Shown in pieces: positions 46,305 through 50,299 of a stretch of DNA of 50,299 nt. Both the position numbers and the translations under genes were made by a program. The stretch lies in the NCBI GenBank assembly GCA_015179025.1, contig WHUX01000305.1, positions 1 through 50,299 on the forward strand, in the 5' to 3' direction. The notes beneath the pieces were generated by a model. It was not told the DNA's origin, did no database searches, and saw only the letters and a list, made by a program, of their open reading frames with translations. Positions within the stretch are counted from its first letter, which is position 1, and each line of letters starts with the position of its first letter. This stretch comes from Terfezia claveryi (taxonomy: Eukaryota; Ascomycota; Pezizomycetes; Pezizales; Pezizaceae).

Positions 46305-47760
46305 TGTCACGGGGGCCCTATTGACTGATAGCGCTCTTGCGACTATTAGGACGGCCGTAATTTCCTGCCGCAACGATATCTATTCCGCAACACAGAATAT
46401 CAATCCTATAGCAGTAAAGTTTAGTCCAACAGTAGTTCCTCACGACGGATCTTATTTCGCAACACAAAATAAATCCTATGTCGCTTAAACGTAAAGTTAA
46501 CTCAAGACTTAGAACTTTGTAGGCTTCGTATACTCGAGGTGCTCTTGCTTTCGAATACTCGCTGGTGGTAGAATAAATTCAACCGGAACTACTTGCACTA
46601 TTTATATCCCGCGGTGTTTGTAGATATTCTTATGATAAAAATATTTTATAAAACGCGGGCCTACCTGTCACCTTGGAATTTCTTCCTAAGTGTTATGCCA
46701 TCCACACCTTTGTTAATGCAGTTGCTATCTGCACTCGTTGTCACAGGTTACTAACCCGAACGTAGAGAATATTCCCATGTCTGCATGTTATACGTACTTC
46801 GCTTATAGCTCGCTTATCCCATTAAAGAATTCTTATCCGAGACAACTAAATTCAATTTCAGATACGTTACCAATCCCCGATACTATCGAATTACCATCCG
46901 ACAATATCCGAAGGCATCTAATTATGTTTCCGGCAATATTCACTTAATAGTGTCTAGTGTCCATTGAAAATAATTTTCAACTGCACATAACTCTATGAAT
47001 AGAGAACCGTGGGTCACAAGTAGATTACCATTGGAAAGGTATCAACGCATAGAAGATTATAGAATCTTAGTTTATCCGATACCCAAATTATTCACGGAGT
47101 TATTACCAATAATAAGTAAACCTCCTCGTGGACCTATATGACCATATTAAAAGTCTTATATCTCCATGAGTTTAACTCCGATCATAAAAAGGATTGCAGA
47201 AATGGAATCAGGACGAAGAGTAGGCCTAGATAGAACCTTGAAACATTAAATTCGAGAACTTTATGTTTTGGCCTACCTTTGGCCTCTGTCCTGGCGCACT
47301 CCCTTATAGTGTCACCGGACGCACTTTGGTCTAAAGTGCGCCTCGGTCCTTCATTTTTTTAGTTATTTTTACCGAATTATTTTCCTGCAGTTCAGGGTAA
47401 TAATTCAATATTCAGGGTAACGCCAAGACTTCAGGGTAACAGCTAATATAGCTAGCATATATATATGCATATAGTCAGCATATTAATCTGAGTATAACTA
47501 TTGAACCATTAATCGGATTCTTATGAAACTTAAACCGTAGCTCCCTCAAGGGTCTATGGACGTTCCATAAGGGTCTTAACCATCTAGGAGATTATAAACC
47601 ACTCCAAGGTTCATACCCGTTTATATACTTAACTCTATAGATAAGTATTAGAAACGTTTGCACCACACTGCTAAGAGTGTACCTAGAGTTCATAAAGATT
47701 CTAGGGTCGTTCTATAAGGGCCCAAGTTCCTTTGGTAGGTCTGGATGTCACCCCGTGACA
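46305..47760 (-). repeat. 5' LTR of A3
   Basis: 1,456 bp. It carries the TTTAGTCCAACAGTAG variant (46419-46436) found in both LTRs of A1 and not in the 3' LTR of the same element. The ends are TGTCACGGGGGCCC and CACCCCGTGACA. Confidence 0.96.
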
Positions 47761-48280
47761 GCATACTCTCCTATCAACTATGTAAGTTCCGTATAAATTA
47801 CATATGCAGTTCCTTTTACCTACAACGATTGGATGAATAGGTAGGGTCTCGATAGGGACTCTCTCTGTATTTGGTGATACTGCCTTCTTCGAAGTCTTCG
47901 AGATGATATTGGTATGTAACTGGACTGTATAGCAATTCATAGTTCAAAAATTAACATCGCATACTCTGCCACCAACAATCTATGTTCCGTAAAAATTGTA
48001 TGCGGAGCGGCTTTCACATACATCAATTGGCAGGATATGTAGGTCTCGATGGGGACTCTCTCTGTATTCAGTGATACTGCCTTCTTCGAAGTCTTCGGGA
48101 TGATATTGGAATGTAACTGGACTGTATAGCAACTCATAGTTCAAAAATTAACATCGCACACTTTGCCACCAACAATCTATAGTCCATAAAAATTAGGGGT
48201 GGAGTAGCTCACATACAACAATTGTTAGAGTATCCAGGGCCTCCCTGGGACTCTCTGTGACCAGTAGGGACTGTTTAGTT
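47761..48280. repeat. 198-bp tandem repeat, two full units and one partial
   Basis: Units begin at 47761, 47959 and 48156 (GCATACTCTCC, GCATACTCTGCC, GCACACTTTGCC). Units 1 and 2 are 198 and 197 bp and share GATACTGCCTTCTTCGAAG and ACTGGACTGTATAGCAA. Minus-strand open frames read CYTVQLH.NII.KTSKKAVS and TERVPIET in both. Unit 1 starts exactly at the edge of A3. Confidence 0.85.
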
Positions 48281-48475
48281 TGAATGCTTGAGGCGCAAGC
48301 TGGACGATACTGGACTAGAACTAGACCCCATAGTCCCGCAATCATGGAAGTCCCACCGCACTAGGTATGTAGTCCCAGGTTGTACAGTATTAGTGGGTAC
48401 GTAATCCACTACACATGTGCCATAACGACCGTAGGTAAGGCGTGCTATGTAGCCTGGTGGTGGTTTAGTATCCAT
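48275..48475 (-). CDS. Small hypothetical ORF, 66 codons
   Basis: It starts MDTKPPPGYIARLTYGRYG and ends in a serine-rich tail. It contains two cysteines and a TTYLVRWDFHDCG stretch but no family I recognise. It ends at the beginning of the 198-bp tandem repeats, which lie in the same direction downstream, so it might be the first exon of a repeat-containing gene. It is not adjacent to any retrotransposon gene. Codon content looks more protein-like than the repeat-derived frames nearby, but evidence is weak. Confidence 0.3.
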   Translation of the reverse strand: MDTKPPPGYIARLTYGRYGTCVVDYVPTNTVQPGTTYLVRWDFHDCGTMGSSSSPVSSSLRLKHSN

Positions 48476-48479
48476 CTTC

Positions 48480-48880
48480 GTGTGAGATCTTTAGTACGAG
48501 ACTATCCAGTTGGTGTAGTATAACAGTTAGTGTAGTATAACGAAAGAAATCGCAAGAGGAGAAGAAAGGAAAGACGACATTCTTTGAATGATGCCAAGAC
48601 TGCTTGTCCTGTCCTTTCCAAAAATAAATTGTGTATCAGACCGCCACATATTGCACTGCGGCCTGAGGAAAGACATTGAGAAAAAAGGGGATATTGTAAA
48701 ACAGTCTGAGGAAAGACATTTTTATGTAAAAGAGGTTTAATACCGTAGGTTGCAAATGTTATGAGTTTTCTTGCTCACAGATGATGATGGGTAAAACAAC
48801 AGAAATATTTCCACCTGCACCAAGGTGTTTGTGCTGGTCAGCCGGTCAAAAGCCTGCCACTAACCTGAGTAGGAACTGGC
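48480..48880. other. Unassigned intergenic stretch
   Basis: No gene is seen. It contains a short direct repeat, CTGAGGAAAGACATT (48663 and 48708). An AATAAA lies at 48621-48626. It is otherwise plain AT-leaning sequence. Confidence 0.35.
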
Positions 48881-50045
48881 AGGCCGAAGCCATTGTGGAG
48901 TCGGTTAGGCAACCCGACCATCCGGTATGGTGCCTTTGACCGTCCGTCACTAGTGTGTTGGCAAGGATTTTCAACCAGACTAAGGATTTTCTTAGTCTTT
49001 TGCACGACCCTCCTCTAGTGGTGCCATCCTAGTCTTGTGCCAACCAAGTCGTTAGACCTAGTCTGGTTGGCACGGTTGGACCTAGTCTGTGTGGTGCCAA
49101 CCAGACTCAGAATATCCTCGGGTTAAGACTAAGAATATCCTTAGTCTAGTTGAAAATCCTTGCAGTCATGCCAACCAGACTAGGTAGTCCGTACTTACTC
49201 CCCTCAATTCTCCTGTGACTAGGAGGACTGCCATTCCCCAACCAGACCAGTCTCTTACCTTCTTACGTTCACTTTATCATGGTTACCTATGAGCTGCTTG
49301 TGCCAACCAGACTTTGCTTTGTGATAGAAAGCCGACATCAAGTGCCAATCTCAAGTAGCTAGGGGTATATGCTAGACTTCATCAAGCAATTGCCCATAAT
49401 GTCCATTTCCCAAACAGCCTTTTTTACGTGCCAACCAGACTACTCTTTTATGTTCACATTATAGTCTTTGTTAGTCTGGTTGGCACAAGCCTCTCATAGA
49501 GAAGTCTTTGTTTGGTTTGTCTGGTTGGCACAACCTCTAGTCAAATGTAGTCTGTTAGGAATGGTCAACTGTATAATGAAACAAACTAGCCATTAGGGGG
49601 ACCTCTCAAGGTTCAATCACAGTAGTCTGTTGTGCCAACTAGATTACAAGCTTAGACCAGATCAAGTAATAGCCATTAGCGTCCATTCCCCAACCAGACT
49701 TTGCTTTGTGATAGGAAGCCAACGTCAAGTGCCAATCTCAGGTAGCCAGGGGTATACGCTAGACTATATCAAGCAATTGCCCATAACGAGCATTTCCCAA
49801 ACAGCCTTTTTTTATGTTCACATTATAGTCTTTGTTTGTCTGGTTGGGTACAACCTCTTGTCAAATATAGTCTGTTTGGAATAGTCAACTGCATAATGAA
49901 ACAAACTAGCCGTTAGGGTAGTCTGGTTGGCACCCGGTAGGGTGACCTTGCAAGGTCCAATCACAGTAGTCTGTTGTGCCAACCAGATTACAGCTTAGAC
50001 CAGATCAAGTAATAGCCGTTAGTGTCCATTCCCCAACCAGACTAG
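48880..50045. repeat. Cluster of direct and inverted AGTCTGGTTGGCAC motifs
   Basis: At least twelve exact or near copies of AGTCTGGTTGGCAC or its complement, for example near 49060, 49093, 49165, 49302, 49430, 49474, 49520, 49632, 49919, 49978 and 50033. Neighbouring copies in opposite orientation can pair as hairpins (49430 with 49474). No protein is evident. Confidence 0.8.
49303..50032. repeat. 387-bp tandem duplication, second unit shortened
   Basis: Unit 1 is 49303-49689 and unit 2 starts at 49690 with the same CCAACCAGACTTTGCTTTG. Unit 2 is about 343 bp because a 40-50-bp piece around the internal motif pair is missing. Both contain AAGTGCCAATCTCA and GCAATTGCCCATAA. Confidence 0.85.
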
Positions 50046-50272
50046 TCCTGAACATTTTTATATTCGCTTTATTACATTTGTTTCTTTACATGATCAAACT
50101 TTGGCCATAATCCACCGTACAAAGAAATAGCTGTTTGCTATGTCCACAAGTTATAAATGAAATGGTGGCCATGGTCAGGTCAGTATGCTATTTATTACCG
50201 TACCGTCTTTGACATTCATAGTCCCTCAACATCAACCATATTTGATATATGGTGACAGAAGCTTGCCTGAAC

Positions 50273-50299
50273 TGTCACGGGGTGACATCGCAGTACCAA
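50273..50299 (+). repeat. Start of a further Gyp-A-like LTR, cut by window end
   Basis: TGTCACGGGGTGACATC followed by GCAGTACCAA, close to the family start (...ATCCAGCCCTACCAA). Only 27 bases are visible, so orientation (+) and family are probable, not certain. Confidence 0.6.

Larger units (their letters stand above)
38552..47760 (-). mobile_element. Gyp-A copy A3: full-length chromovirus, mosaic, no matching TSD
   Basis: A complete element on the minus strand: 5' LTR 46305-47760, gag, pol, polypurine tract (40010-40020), 3' LTR 38552-40006. Pol and 3' LTR are nearly the same as A2, whereas 5' LTR and gag carry the variant of A1. The flanking five bases differ (CAGAG at 38547-38551, GCATA at 47761-47765). 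Together these point to recombination between two elements rather than one clean insertion. Coding breaks are few and mostly one-base. Confidence 0.95.

Noticed and set aside
49630..49884. 84-codon open frame
   Set aside because: It lies across the 387-bp tandem duplication and motif swarm and is not kept in the other unit.

Overview
The window looks like a transposon-packed, AT-leaning stretch of a filamentous fungal genome. I find no rRNA or tRNA gene, no CRISPR array and no convincing host housekeeping gene. The fungal reading rests on chromodomain Ty3/Gypsy retrotransposons, a Plavaka-type DNA transposase with a short intron (GTAGGT...CTAAC...CAG), and CpG-to-TpG/CpA decay in the older copies, which fits cytosine methylation. 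A truffle-like or other TE-rich pezizomycete is possible, but that is a guess.

Names used here: Gyp-A is the dominant chromovirus (about 9.2 kb, LTRs of about 1,455 bp). Copy A1 (1-9218, +) is old and broken. Copy A0 (9504-16853, -) is a pol remnant split by other elements. A solo LTR lies at 12861-14323. A2 (20855-30055, +) is complete with 5-bp target-site duplications. A4 (30158-32909, -) is a rearranged remnant. A3 (38552-47760, -) is complete but appears recombinant. Another LTR begins at 50273. Gyp-B is a second chromovirus, truncated, at 32910-35270 (-). NT1 is a non-coding TIR element in two copies (NT1a 10128-16523, NT1b 18062-19858). Pal1 (10186-14657) and Pal2 (17090-20842) are large non-coding palindromes with a shared kind of AT-rich tandem array at their centres. 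A Plavaka-like transposase pseudogene lies at 35928-38489 (-).

Layout: 1-9218 is A1, interrupted by a second LTR and about 1 kb of unassigned DNA with GTCTC repeats. 9504-16853 is a nested stack: A0 pol holds NT1a, which holds Pal1, which holds a solo Gyp-A LTR. 17090-20842 is Pal2 with NT1b inserted in its centre. A2 follows directly. 30056-35270 is a scrap heap of A4 and Gyp-B. 35300-38551 holds a 30-bp minisatellite and the Plavaka gene, which ends at the edge of A3. 47761-48280 is a 198-bp tandem repeat. 48880-50045 carries many direct and inverted copies of AGTCTGGTTGGCAC.

How it works: each Gyp-A copy encodes Gag (coiled coil, proline run, CCHC knuckle) and Pol (protease, RT, RNase H, integrase, chromodomain) between LTRs carrying a TATAAATA box. 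Every copy has coding breaks. In the youngest copies these are mostly single-base deletions, which may partly be assembly errors. The non-coding TIR and palindromic elements have no transposase of their own and would need one supplied in trans.
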